From Deltaproteobacteria bacterium (lineage in GTDB: Bacteria; Desulfobacterota; Binatia; UBA9968), in NCBI GenBank assembly GCA_020027655.1, contig JAHKKJ010000282.1:1-7340 (forward strand): a DNA stretch of 7,340 nucleotides, in the 5' to 3' direction. Each line of letters begins with the position of its first letter. Positions within the stretch are counted from its first letter, which is position 1. Position numbers and translations under genes: made by a program. The notes under the pieces are model-generated. The model saw only the letters and a program-made list of their open reading frames with translations, ran no database searches and was not told where the DNA came from. Below, in pieces: positions 1-4,841 of this stretch.

Positions 1-237
1 GCGTGGACCTGGGTCAATGACAAGGATCGCTATCTCATAGTAGTCAATCTCAGTGACGGTGCCGCGCAGGCCGTTGTTCAAGTGGCTTGGGACGAGTTAC
101 GAGGAAAAACCTGGCGCTTGGTCGACGTTTTATCCGGTCAGACCTACGAGCGGAACGGGGATGAGATGCGCGACCCCGGGCTGTACGTCGACCTGAAAGC
201 CTGGAACTGTTACTTCTTCCGCTTGCAGCCGTTGTGA
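1..237 (+). CDS. C-terminal fragment of a probable alpha-amylase-family (GH13-like) glycosidase, 5' end outside window
   Basis: The reading frame is open from the first base to a TGA at 235-237, giving 78 residues of a protein that begins upstream of the window. The fragment starts AWTWVNDKDRYLIVVNLSD, continues with WRLVDVLSGQTYERNGDEM, and ends GLYVDLKAWNCYFFRLQPL. This pattern (a strand with 'yliVvNlSd', then 'W.l.D.lsG..Y.R.G..m', then 'GLYVDL..W....fr') is what I know from the all-beta C-terminal domain that follows the catalytic barrel in alpha-amylase-like glycosidases of environmental Gram-negatives. That domain packs on the barrel and does not itself catalyse. The catalytic Asp/Glu residues would lie outside the window, so substrate and activity cannot be judged. 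The assignment rests on this tail alone. A different sugar-active enzyme with a similar beta-sandwich tail is possible. Confidence 0.6.
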   Translation, partial: AWTWVNDKDRYLIVVNLSDGAAQAVVQVAWDELRGKTWRLVDVLSGQTYERNGDEMRDPGLYVDLKAWNCYFFRLQPL

Positions 238-299
238 ACCTCAGAATATTTTGTCCCGTGAGTAGTCGGTCAAGCAGGCTGATGTGAACTGCACACGGG

Positions 300-379
300 G
301 ATCACGAAGTCGGCGGGTTTGAAACCCGCCCCTACATCTTTTGCCCTCTTTGCGGTTAGATTTTTCTTACTTCGTGATC
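300..379. repeat. 80-bp stretch bounded by 11-bp perfect inverted repeats, with a nested palindrome
   Basis: GATCACGAAGT at 300-310 is repeated as its exact reverse complement ACTTCGTGATC at 369-379. Between them, 312-330 is the palindrome GGCGGGTTTGAAACCCGCC (9-bp arms, single central G), followed by CCTACA. The palindrome belongs to a type of short repeat seen in many environmental genomes. The outer arms could be termini of a small non-coding element, or simply a long hairpin. No target-site duplication was seen. Confidence 0.5.
349..373 (+). repeat. 25-nt direct repeat, copy 1
   Basis: The phrase begins TTTGCGGTTAGA and ends TTCTTACTTC. It matches positions 618-642 in the same orientation at 24 of 25 bases (T versus C at one position). 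The two copies bracket about 245 bp that include the 33-bp tandem repeat. Confidence 0.65.
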
Positions 380-460
380 TTCGGAACACTATCCAAAAGT
401 TTTATCCATCTGCGCAAATTTTCCGGTGGCCCGTGGCTTCCAAAACGGGGACTTTGCTCG

Positions 461-533
461 CGCCAAGCACTGTCCTGAGCAACGTCGAAGGGACGCCAAG
501 CATGTCCTGAGCAGGGTCGAAGGGAACGCCAAG
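461..533 (+). repeat. 33-bp tandem repeat, about 2.2 copies
   Basis: Unit 1 is 461-493 and unit 2 is 494-526, followed by a 7-base partial unit CGCCAAG at 527-533. Each unit starts CGCCAAGCA and carries TGTCCTGAGCA followed by GTCGAAGGGA. The units differ by a few substitutions and small shifts (AACGTCG versus AGGGTCG). The core TCCTGAGCA..GTCGAAGGG is, from memory, a widespread dispersed intergenic repeat in environmental bacteria. It is imperfectly self-complementary (GTCCTGAGC / GTCGAAGGG), so each unit could form a weak hairpin. Confidence 0.7.
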
Positions 534-549
534 TCCGGAAGTTTAATTT

Positions 550-573
550 CTTGGCGCCCTTTGCGCCTTTGCG
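550..573 (+). repeat. 24-nt dispersed repeat, inverted copy of 4611-4634
   Basis: Positions 550-573 (core TTGGCGCCCTTTGCGCC) are the exact reverse complement of 4611-4634 over 24 bases, by hand alignment. The phrase is built from GCGCC/CTTTG/CGCC blocks. Related blocks occur near 4661-4688 (CTTTGCGCG, CTTGGCGTCTTGGCGCG). Confidence 0.7.
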
Positions 574-617
574 GGAGATATTCCGAGTCTTGGTTGCGGC
601 TTTGCCGCGCTGAGCCT

Positions 618-642
618 TTTGCGGTTAGACTTTTCTTACTTC
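618..642 (+). repeat. 25-nt direct repeat, copy 2
   Basis: Second copy of the phrase at 349-373 (TTTGCGGTTAGA..TTCTTACTTC) with one mismatch. It lies just outside the htrA terminator hairpin. The terminator's T-rich tail on the minus strand begins a few bases to its right. Confidence 0.65.
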
Positions 643-681
643 TAATGAAAAGAAAACCCCTCCGCCGGCGGCGGAGGGGTT
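643..681 (-). terminator. Rho-independent terminator of htrA
   Basis: Positions 655-666 and 670-681 form a perfect 12-bp stem (AACCCCTCCGCC / GGCGGAGGGGTT) with a 3-base loop. Read on the minus strand, the hairpin is followed by TTTTCTTTTC, the expected U-rich tail. It begins 26 bases past the htrA stop codon, and its orientation fits termination of the minus-strand protease gene. This is the clearest terminator in the window. Confidence 0.93.
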
Positions 682-707
682 GTTCGGGTGGGAAGATAAG
701 CTAGCGG

Positions 708-2168
708 CTACTTCGGCGTGACAGCGGCGAACAGATTATTTTGTCCGCGCTGGACGAGCAGAAGGATATTGTTCTGGTCTTTGGCCTGCTCTAGTTTTTG
801 CACAAGATCCTCTACGTTCTTCACCGCTTTGCGGTTGATCTCGCGGATGACATCCCCGGTTTGAATTCCCGCATCGGCTGCTGGACTCCCCGGTTCAACG
901 CCGGTCACCACTACGCCGGTTTGACTTTTTAGCCGGAGGCGCTTGGCCATTTCCGGGGTGAGGTTCTGCACCGAGATCCCCAGGGTTTTGCTATGGGCTG
1001 GCGTCTTGGTAGTTTCGACGGTCTCTTCCATCTCACCGACCTTCACTTGCCGGTCGAGCGCTTTCTCATTCCGCCAGAGCTTGATATTCACGGATTTTCC
1101 CACCGGCGTCGATGCGACCATCCGGGGCAGATCTTGGGAGTCGGCAACTGCCTTGCCGTCAAACTCCACGATCACGTCTCCCTGCTCGATTCCTGCTTTC
1201 TCTGCCGGGCTTCCCGGGACCACCTCAGAAACCAGTGCTCCCTTCTTTTCTTTGAGGCCGAACGATTTCATCAGTTCCGGAGTCATCTCCTGGATGCTCA
1301 CGCCGAACCACCCCCGGGTTACATGTCCCTTCTCCTGCAGCTGGGGAGCAATCTCTTTGGCCATGTTGACCGGGATGGCGAATCCGATGCCCTGAGCTGA
1401 AGTGATGATCGCTGTATTGATACCCACGACCTCGCCTTTTGTGTTGATCAGCGGGCCACCGCTGTTGCCTGGGTTAATCGAGGCATCGGTCTGAATGAAA
1501 TTGTCATAGGGTCCAGAACCAATCACCCTTCCCTTGGCGCTGACAATTCCTGCGGTCACGGTCTGTTCCAATCCAAATGGACTCCCGACCGCGACGACCC
1601 AACTACCCACTTTTAGTTCATCGGAATTGCCTAGAGTTAGAGCATGCAGGTCCGATGCGCCGTCGATCTTTACCAGAGCCAGATCAGTCTTCGGATCCCG
1701 ACCCACGACTTTGCCATCATACTCTTTGCCGTTGGAAAGCTTCACTTTGATCTGGTCCGCATCTTCGACTACATGATTATTGGTCACGATGTAGCCTTCG
1801 CGGCTCAGGACAAACCCGGATCCGACACCCCGCTGTTCGGGACGGGCAGACGGATTCCCCTCGGAAAAGGGTCCAAAGAAATCCCCGAAAGGACTATTCT
1901 CACCGAACGGGTTTCCAGGGAAATTACGAGACCCGAAGGCGACGTTCTTTACCTTCTTGACCACCTGGATATTGACCACCCCGGGGCGAACCGTTTCTGC
2001 AAGCTCGCTAAAGTTGCCCGGGATCATTGGCACTTCAGCCGACTTCGTTGGCGGAGTAGCTACCGGATCGGGAGCCTTCACCGCTTTCGATATCCCATAC
2101 CCAGTTCCCAGTAAGACGCTTACCAGGACCGGGGCAAGCAAATATCGTTTAAAGTTATTGTTTTCCAT
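708..2168 (-). CDS. htrA: HtrA/DegP-family (Do) periplasmic serine endoprotease
   Basis: This 486-residue protein is a trypsin-fold, ATP-independent protease of the cell envelope that degrades or refolds damaged exported proteins. Residues 9-30 are a hydrophobic signal or membrane anchor. Residues 79-105 are rich in Gly/Phe/Pro and correspond to the LA-loop region of DegP/DegQ. The protease domain spans about 115-275 with the triad His132 (TNNHVV), Asp162 (TDLALV) and Ser236 (GNSGGP). Two PDZ domains follow, at about 285-378 (GWFGVSI..) and 395-485 (LGISVQ.., GVEPGSPAADAGI). Length and architecture match full Do proteases. I chose the ATG at 2168 because AAGGAGGA (2177-2184) sits 8 bases before it; an in-frame ATG at 2219 would add 17 residues that are not signal-like and has no such site. 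It lies downstream of the regulator and kinase genes in the same orientation, with its own 335-bp leader. degP, degQ or mucD-like names are equally possible. Confidence 0.97.
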   Translation of the reverse strand: MENNNFKRYLLAPVLVSVLLGTGYGISKAVKAPDPVATPPTKSAEVPMIPGNFSELAETVRPGVVNIQVVKKVKNVAFGSRNFPGNPFGENSPFGDFFGPFSEGNPSARPEQRGVGSGFVLSREGYIVTNNHVVEDADQIKVKLSNGKEYDGKVVGRDPKTDLALVKIDGASDLHALTLGNSDELKVGSWVVAVGSPFGLEQTVTAGIVSAKGRVIGSGPYDNFIQTDASINPGNSGGPLINTKGEVVGINTAIITSAQGIGFAIPVNMAKEIAPQLQEKGHVTRGWFGVSIQEMTPELMKSFGLKEKKGALVSEVVPGSPAEKAGIEQGDVIVEFDGKAVADSQDLPRMVASTPVGKSVNIKLWRNEKALDRQVKVGEMEETVETTKTPAHSKTLGISVQNLTPEMAKRLRLKSQTGVVVTGVEPGSPAADAGIQTGDVIREINRKAVKNVEDLVQKLEQAKDQNNILLLVQRGQNNLFAAVTPK

Positions 2169-2176
2169 AATGAGTC

Positions 2177-2184
2177 TCCTCCTT
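2177..2184 (-). promoter_or_regulatory. Ribosome binding site that fixes the htrA start
   Basis: On the minus strand this is AAGGAGGA, a near-perfect Shine-Dalgarno sequence, 8 bases upstream of the ATG at 2168. It decides between that ATG and an in-frame ATG 51 bases further upstream. Confidence 0.9.
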
Positions 2185-2217
2185 GTTCGGGGGCCTGATC
2201 GCCCGTTAATTTGACTC

Positions 2218-2254
2218 AATATAAATAATCAAGGTTAACCGGACGCTGACCGGA
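2218..2254 (-). promoter_or_regulatory. Candidate htrA promoter with 11-bp-phased ACCGGA direct repeat
   Basis: On the minus strand an AT-rich segment (GATTATTTATATT, 2218-2230) offers -10-like hexamers such as TATATT (2218-2223), but no TTGACA-like -35 lies at a normal distance. Where a -35 would be, ACCGGA (plus-strand reading) occurs at 2238-2243 and again at 2249-2254, exactly 11 bp apart. OmpR/PhoB-family regulators typically bind direct repeats with about one-helical-turn spacing that overlap or replace the -35. The layout therefore fits an activator-dependent promoter driven by the adjacent regulator. The repeat is visible; the promoter role is inferred. Confidence 0.4.
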
Positions 2255-2256
2255 AG

Positions 2257-2272
2257 ATTACCAATTGGTAAT
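2257..2272. promoter_or_regulatory. Perfect 16-bp palindrome upstream of htrA, candidate operator
   Basis: ATTACCAATTGGTAAT is identical to its reverse complement. Its centre lies about 96 bp upstream of the htrA ATG, just beyond the ACCGGA pair. Perfect palindromes of this length in a promoter region usually mark a site for a dimeric regulator. Regulators of the CusR-like subfamily are known to bind palindromic boxes, so the neighbouring response regulator is the first candidate, but no site for this family member is known to me. Confidence 0.5.
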
Positions 2273-2306
2273 GTTGGGCAGGGGGGGGGAGAGGACGGGA
2301 TGGACC

Positions 2307-2438
2307 AGGTTTCAGGTGTCAGGTTTCAGAGGCACTAAGGACTCAAGGGAAAACTCCAAGCACGAAATCCTAAGCCAGCGACGAAACAATGAAGAAAAGA
2401 CTTAAAAACCGAAACCTGAAACCCGACACCCGAAACCT
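2307..2438. repeat. Long imperfect inverted repeat (GTTTCAGGTGTCAGGTTTC type)
   Basis: The 23-base arm 2307-2329 (AGGTTTCAGGTGTCAGG..) pairs with 2416-2438 at 21 of 23 positions, around an 86-base A-rich middle containing CTCCAAGCACGAAATCC. Both arms are made of the same TTTCAGG phrase, which is also repeated directly within each arm. Transcribed from the kinase gene, it could fold into a long stem and act as an mRNA-stabilising or attenuating structure. There is no U-tract, so it is not a standard terminator. Confidence 0.65.
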
Positions 2439-2503
2439 AAGTTTTGCTCGCGCTGAACATTGGTCCTTCGGTTTGATCAGCGGCGTCCTGGGACGTGAGG
2501 CGG

Positions 2504-3913
2504 TCATGCCGCTTTCGGCAGGGTGATATTAAAGCTGCTGCCCTGATTCACGGTGCTCGTTACGGTAATGTCCCCGCCATGAGCCCTGGCAATGGCCCTT
2601 GCCAGGCTGAGACCCAGCCCTGTTCCTGGTTGGGACCGGCTCTGATCGCAACGGTAGAATCGTTCGAAAATCCGGTTCAGGTCAGCCCCGGAGATGCCGA
2701 CTCCCGTGTCTCTAATGGAGATAGTTATATTGTGGTTCTTGGCCCCGGTAAGAGAAACCTCGATCTTTCCCCCTGACGGGGTATATTTCACGGCATTGTC
2801 CAGAATATTGGCGAGCATCCGCTGGAGCATTCGGGCGTCGCCGTTGACCAAGGCTTTCTCCGCTGCGTAACAGTTCAGGCTCACGTTCTTGTCTTCTGCA
2901 ATGGGGTCGAAAAGTTCGCAGGCTCTGCGGATGAGAGCCACGACCTCGACCTCCTCACCCGAAGGCTTTTCGACGCCGGCCTCCGTCTTCGATATCAGCA
3001 GCATCGTGTTGATCATATCGAGGAGCCGGTCGCAGTCCTCGATCGTGCTGGCTGCCATGTTCTCGTAATCCTCGAGAGACTTACCGGTGGTGAGGGTAAC
3101 TTCCGCCGTTCCACGGATTCGGGTGACCGGGCTTCTCAGGTCATGGGCGATGTTGTCGCTCATTTCCTTGATCTCCGTGAGCAGAGTTTGAATCCGGTCC
3201 ACCATCCCATTGAACGTGGTGGCCAGCTGATCGATCTCATCACCTCTGGGTTTCACCGGGACCCGCTCCTGAAGAGAGCCGCCGGAGATCTTTTGCGCAG
3301 TGTGGGTAACCGCCTCAATACCTGAAACCGCTCGCCTGGCCATGAACCAACCGACTCCTGCGGCCAGGACGATCAAGAAACTCATGGTGATGATAAAAAT
3401 GCGCTTGAACGCCTCAAGCAGTCGAGCCTGACTTTCCATAGCCTGCCCTACCTGCACGATGACGGTCGGATTGAGCATGGCATAAAGGATACGCACTTCA
3501 TCGCTGCGGTTTGGAATCGTAATGGTTTCCAGAATCGGACCGCTGCCTCGCAGCAGCTTCTCAATCGCCCCGACATCCACATTGATATCTTTCCAATAGG
3601 ACATGTTGGAGGAAGAAAAGGCTTCTCCCGTGAGATTCAGGAGTCGAAAAAACACTTTCTTTTCGCCCGCGGCTTGGGCCTCGATGACCGCGCTGTTATT
3701 GACCGCTCCGATGCCGTCACCGGCCAGCAGCGTGGAAAACCTCTGGGCTTGAGCCAGCAGCTCCTGATCGGTTCGTTCCTGAAGCACCGAAGTGATCAGC
3801 GTGTAAAAGAGTAGAAACGCCACGCAAGAACAAAGGGCGAAAATCCCCGCGTACCAGAGGGTGAGACGGAAGGCGAGAGTGTTCGGCAGCCTAAGGATTT
3901 TCCCTGAGGACAT
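2504..3913 (-). CDS. Membrane sensor histidine kinase with HAMP domain (CusS-like subfamily)
   Basis: This 469-residue inner-membrane kinase should phosphorylate the regulator encoded just upstream. Residues 13-43 include the first membrane helix, about 44-170 are periplasmic, and 172-192 are the second helix. HAMP follows at about 193-247. The HisKA domain carries phospho-acceptor His257 in IAHDLRSPVTRIR. The ATPase domain shows the N box (Asn369, Asn373 in NILDNAVKYTP), the G1 box DTGVGI (402-407), the F box FERFYR (416-421) and the G2 box GTGLGLSL (430-437). All catalytic motifs are intact. The overall plan resembles the 'heavy-metal sensor kinase' group, but the periplasmic region has no His or Cys and only three Met, so a CusS-like metal site is not apparent. 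The signal is unknown. The ATG lies inside the end of the regulator gene (23-bp overlap), pointing to translational coupling; no strong ribosome binding site is visible. Confidence 0.95.
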   Translation of the reverse strand: MSSGKILRLPNTLAFRLTLWYAGIFALCSCVAFLLFYTLITSVLQERTDQELLAQAQRFSTLLAGDGIGAVNNSAVIEAQAAGEKKVFFRLLNLTGEAFSSSNMSYWKDINVDVGAIEKLLRGSGPILETITIPNRSDEVRILYAMLNPTVIVQVGQAMESQARLLEAFKRIFIITMSFLIVLAAGVGWFMARRAVSGIEAVTHTAQKISGGSLQERVPVKPRGDEIDQLATTFNGMVDRIQTLLTEIKEMSDNIAHDLRSPVTRIRGTAEVTLTTGKSLEDYENMAASTIEDCDRLLDMINTMLLISKTEAGVEKPSGEEVEVVALIRRACELFDPIAEDKNVSLNCYAAEKALVNGDARMLQRMLANILDNAVKYTPSGGKIEVSLTGAKNHNITISIRDTGVGISGADLNRIFERFYRCDQSRSQPGTGLGLSLARAIARAHGGDITVTSTVNQGSSFNITLPKAA

Positions 3914-4568
3914 AACCGACCCCGCGGATCGTGTGGATGAGCTTTTTAGAAAAATCCCTGTCGATCTTATCGCGGAGCCGGGAGATCCGCGCCTCGACTA
4001 CGTTGGTCTGGGGGTCGAAATTATAGTCCCACACGTGCTCCATAATCATCGTCTTTGAAACCACCCGTCCAGTATTGCGTAGAAGATATTCAAGCAGCGA
4101 GAATTCTATCGGCTGCAATTCGATCCTTTTCCCTTCCCGGACCACTTCCCTGGTTAACAGGTTCATGGCGAGATTCGCTACGGCCAACTGCGTCGGTTCA
4201 GCAAGCCCGCCGGCTCTTCGGATCAGCGCCTGCACGCGTGCCAGCAGCTCGGAAAAAGCGAAGGGCTTGGTCATATAGTCGTCGCTCCCCGTCTGCAGCC
4301 CTTTGACGCGGTCATCCACCGAATCTTTCGCGCTCAGGATGATAACCGGCGTGTTGATCTTCTTTAGTCGCATCTCTTCGATCAGCACCAACCCATTCAG
4401 TTTCGGTAGCATAATGTCGACGATGGCGGCATCGTAGGGCTCGGTCAAAGCCAGATGCAGTCCTGTTTCTCCGTCGGGAGCATGATCGACTGCATACCCC
4501 GCAGCCCGTAATCCTTTCTGAACGAACGAGGCTATTTTCACATCATCTTCAACCAGCAGAATTCGCAT
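3891..4568 (-). CDS. OmpR/PhoB-family response regulator (CusR-like subfamily)
   Basis: This 225-residue cytoplasmic transcription factor is activated by phosphorylation. The receiver domain (1-118) has the acidic pocket Glu7-Asp8-Asp9, phospho-acceptor Asp51 (VDIMLPKLNG), switch residues Ser79 and Tyr98, and Lys101 in the TKPF motif. A winged-helix DNA-binding domain follows (about 127-223), with LLEYLLRNTGRVVSK, the recognition-helix region VVEARISRLRDKID and the C-terminal hairpin IHTIRGVGYVL. Every key residue is present. Opening residues such as MRILLVEDDVKIASFVQKGL are typical of the CusR/CopR-like subgroup. It is the first gene of a minus-strand set with the kinase and, further on, htrA. 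The region before its ATG has no strong Shine-Dalgarno; TATATT within GATATATTAAGG (about 4599-4606) is a possible -10. Likely targets are htrA and perhaps its own and the divergent promoter, by inference from position. Confidence 0.96.
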   Translation of the reverse strand: MRILLVEDDVKIASFVQKGLRAAGYAVDHAPDGETGLHLALTEPYDAAIVDIMLPKLNGLVLIEEMRLKKINTPVIILSAKDSVDDRVKGLQTGSDDYMTKPFAFSELLARVQALIRRAGGLAEPTQLAVANLAMNLLTREVVREGKRIELQPIEFSLLEYLLRNTGRVVSKTMIMEHVWDYNFDPQTNVVEARISRLRDKIDRDFSKKLIHTIRGVGYVLRENP

Positions 4569-4610
4569 AACAGAGACTCACAACTTCGGATGAACCCTTA
4601 ATATATCTCG

Positions 4611-4634
4611 CGCAAAGGCGCAAAGGGCGCCAAG
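4611..4634 (+). repeat. 24-nt dispersed repeat, inverted copy of 550-573
   Basis: CGCAAAGGCGCAAAGGGCG opens this block, which is the exact reverse complement of 550-573 over 24 bases. Related but diverged blocks at 4661-4688 (CTTTGCGCG, CTTGGCG) face it across about 30 bases, so the two can partly pair in RNA. The block lies within 45-70 bp upstream of the regulator start codon. Confidence 0.7.
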
Positions 4635-4711
4635 GTTTGGAGAAATAAATATTCGGGTCTTTCTTTGCGCGCTTGGCGTCTTGGCGCGATCAATTCTTGG
4701 TTTGAGCTTTC

Positions 4712-4742
4712 TTCGGATTTCGAGCTTCGAATTTCGGATTTC
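4712..4742 (+). repeat. Direct repeat of TTCGGATTTC
   Basis: TTCGGATTTC occurs at 4712-4721 and again at 4733-4742, separated by GAGCTTCGAAT. This is one of the phrase-type repeats. A related AATTCGAACCAAATCC stretch occurs around 6096-6115. Confidence 0.55.
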
Positions 4743-4756
4743 TACCTTAAAACCCG

Positions 4757-4776
4757 TATTGGACCAAAGTCCAATA
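4757..4776. promoter_or_regulatory. 20-bp inverted repeat upstream of the exported protein gene, candidate operator
   Basis: TATTGGAC-CAAA-GTCCAATA has perfect 8-bp arms around a 4-bp spacer and ends 65 bp before the ATG at 4842. Its location in the divergent region suggests a binding site for a dimeric regulator controlling the plus-strand gene, the regulator gene, or both. It differs from the htrA palindrome (ATTACCAATTGGTAAT), though both contain CCAA/TTGG blocks. No confident -35/-10 pair could be placed around it. Confidence 0.5.
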
Positions 4777-4841
4777 TACAAGTGTGTTAGATCCGTGTAT
4801 GGTCTTATCAAAATCTGTTCTCACAAGGAGGAAGTAGTTAT

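Larger units (their letters stand above)
238..652. other. 415-bp gene-free spacer made of short repeats
   Basis: This spacer lies between the glycosidase tail and the htrA terminator and contains no convincing gene. Two overlapping reading frames here translate into repeat-like text (for example VLSNVEG and VLSRVEGNAKS) and are by-products of the repeats. In order it holds: weak CCCGTG/CACGGG inverted arms (255-260 and 294-299); an 80-bp stretch bounded by 11-bp inverted repeats (300-379) around a GGCGGGTTT-type palindrome; one copy of a 25-nt phrase (349-373); 2.2 tandem copies of a 33-bp unit (461-533); a TTGGCGCCCTTTGCGCC phrase (550-573) with an inverted copy at 4611-4634; and a second copy of the 25-nt phrase (618-642). 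No terminator with a clear U-tract is seen for the glycosidase gene. Confidence 0.75.
2169..2503. other. 335-bp spacer between the kinase gene and htrA
   Basis: Read in the htrA direction (right to left), the spacer holds: the short inverted pairs CGCTGA/TCAGCG and CGTCC/GGACG just after the kinase stop; a long imperfect inverted repeat (2307-2329 with 2416-2438); a run of nine G (2281-2289, so C9 on the htrA strand); the 16-bp palindrome (2257-2272); the ACCGGA pair (2238-2254); an AT-rich -10-like stretch (2218-2230); and the htrA ribosome binding site (2177-2184). No reading frame here looks coding. Its size and content suggest that htrA has its own promoter rather than relying only on read-through from the kinase gene. 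Confidence 0.7.
4569..4841. other. 273-bp divergent intergenic region with repeats and a candidate operator
   Basis: It separates the minus-strand regulator gene from the plus-strand exported-protein gene, so it should contain promoters for both. It holds CGCAAAGG/GCGCCAAG-type repeat blocks (4611-4634 and about 4661-4688), two copies of TTCGGATTTC (4712-4721 and 4733-4742), and an inverted repeat (4757-4776). A frame on the minus strand (4811-4578) translates these repeats into text such as EIRNSKLEIRRK and is judged spurious. Confidence 0.65.

Noticed and set aside
312..330. Rho-independent terminator for the glycosidase gene
   Set aside because: The palindrome is GC-rich enough, but it is followed by CCTACATC rather than a U-run and lies 75 bases past the stop codon.
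461..533. Short CRISPR-like array
   Set aside because: The units are contiguous with no unique spacers between repeats, so this is a plain tandem repeat.
319..704. Overlapping plus-strand reading frames of 63 and 92 codons
   Set aside because: Their translations are made of repeat text (VLSNVEG, VLSRVEGNAKS), they lack ribosome binding sites, and the second overlaps the htrA terminator.
943..2214. Several plus-strand frames of 80-156 codons opposite htrA
   Set aside because: They lie antisense to a protease gene with full catalytic motifs and show no protein-family features; they are shadows of its codon use.
2168..2219. Longer htrA start at 2219 adding 17 residues
   Set aside because: The added segment is polar and Arg-rich, would spoil the signal peptide, and the strong ribosome binding site is placed for the ATG at 2168.
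2307..2438. Insertion-sequence terminal repeats
   Set aside because: The enclosed 86 bases cannot encode a transposase, and the arms are internally repetitive phrases rather than IS-like ends.
4578..4811. Minus-strand 77-codon frame before the regulator gene
   Set aside because: Its translation (EIRNSKLEIRRK, LGALCAFAR) is repeat-derived and it occupies the expected promoter region.
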